Positions 63,735-64,000 of a stretch of DNA of 64,000 nt are shown in pieces. Location of the stretch: contig NZ_CP060397.1 of the NCBI RefSeq assembly GCF_015840715.1, forward strand, positions 124,001 to 188,000, in the 5' to 3' direction. The notes beneath the pieces were generated by a model. It was not told where the DNA came from. It saw only the letters and a list, made by a program, of their open reading frames with translations, and searched no databases. How positions within the stretch are numbered: the stretch's first letter is position 1; the number at the start of each line of letters is the position of its first letter. A program made the position numbers and the translations under genes. This DNA comes from Synechococcus sp. CBW1004 (GTDB lineage: Bacteria; Cyanobacteriota; Cyanobacteriia; PCC-6307; Cyanobiaceae).

Positions 63735-64000
63735 TCACGTCCCCGGGGCCCAGTGCAGGACCTCAAAACGGCTGCCAGCCGCCGGAGCTGAGGACCGCTC
63801 GAACGTCGTGCGCCAGCCGCTGGCCCAGTCGATCACCAGACGGTTGCTCTCCTGCCGCCACGATCCCGCCGCGATCGTGTCGATGGTGTTGAAGGCCCTG
63901 CCGCTGGAGAGCAGCGTGGCCAGGTAGGGCGGCAGCTGCGGCTGGGTGGGCGTCAGGCGATAGACGCCCACCCACGCCATCTCCGGCGCGGTCAGCCGCA
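63735..64000 (-). CDS. Unidentified protein, C-terminal part only
   Basis: The minus-strand frame stays open through the window end, so the 5' part is missing; an ATG at 63,980 may be internal. The visible 88 residues include WVGVYRLTPTQPQLPPYLAT, RAFNTIDTIAAGSWRQESN and a C-terminal WAPGT. Composition looks coding, with Trp and Tyr spaced through beta-like stretches. No family is recognised. Confidence 0.5.
   Translation of the reverse strand, partial: RLTAPEMAWVGVYRLTPTQPQLPPYLATLLSSGRAFNTIDTIAAGSWRQESNRLVIDWASGWRTTFERSSAPAAGSRFEVLHWAPGT

Overview
The window is from a GC-rich unicellular picocyanobacterium of the Cyanobium/freshwater Synechococcus type. This is inferred from a high-light-inducible protein gene, ndhL followed by a DUF3007-type gene and trpA, a fused pyrF-pyrE gene, DUF4079, a sucrose-phosphate synthase with a fused phosphatase-like domain, and a HoxEFUYH bidirectional hydrogenase. 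The organism is not named by anything in the sequence.

Region 1 (1-9.9 kb) is mostly ordinary chromosome: a radical-SAM protein fused to a nucleotidyltransferase-like domain (cut by the window start), malic enzyme, PyrF-PyrE, a small conserved protein, an RND exporter and a small membrane protein.

Region 2 (9.9-22 kb) is an accessory surface-polysaccharide and mobile-element region. It opens with a 1,372-residue multi-domain glycosyltransferase whose C terminus resembles the helix-turn-helix and coiled coil of an IS3 OrfA protein. An AT-rich stretch (14.1-20.1 kb) follows, with a decayed IS5-type transposase, a sulfotransferase-like gene, an intact IS5-type transposase and a GT2-GT8 fusion. 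A complete IS3-family element (20,085-21,771) abuts a broken fragment of a lytic transglycosylase gene.

Region 3 (22.3-29.4 kb) is a sucrose module: a good sigma70-type promoter, sucrose-phosphate synthase, sucrose-phosphatase and an amylosucrase-family enzyme. An IS66-type element with a perfect 8-bp target duplication sits exactly between synthase and phosphatase. The intact version of the broken transglycosylase gene lies directly after the amylosucrase gene, so related transglycosylase sequences flank the module.

Region 4 (29.4-61.7 kb) is dominated by a spread-out hydrogenase and fermentation locus on the minus strand. It holds hypE; hypD with a DHOD-like gene; nifJ (pyruvate:ferredoxin oxidoreductase) with hypC, hypF and hypB; and a compact hoxE-F-U-Y-H-W-hypA operon whose hox genes overlap at starts and stops. 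All six hyp genes, the protease and the structural genes are present. With nifJ, this gives a plausible route from pyruvate to reduced ferredoxin/NADH to hydrogen. Interleaved are a PfkB kinase, a high-light-inducible protein with an HLR1-like upstream element, a cellulose-synthase-like glycosyltransferase, a PPC-glutaredoxin fusion, a desaturase, an Old Yellow Enzyme homologue, a GHL10-type hydrolase and several membrane proteins of unknown role.

Region 5 (61.7-64 kb) returns to housekeeping: tRNA-Leu(UAA), ndhL, the DUF3007-type gene, trpA, and the 3' end of an unidentified gene. A recurring oddity is Ala/Pro/Gly-rich low-complexity insertion into otherwise conserved enzymes (PyrE domain, HypC, HypD, HypF, HoxF). 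No rRNA or CRISPR array was seen.
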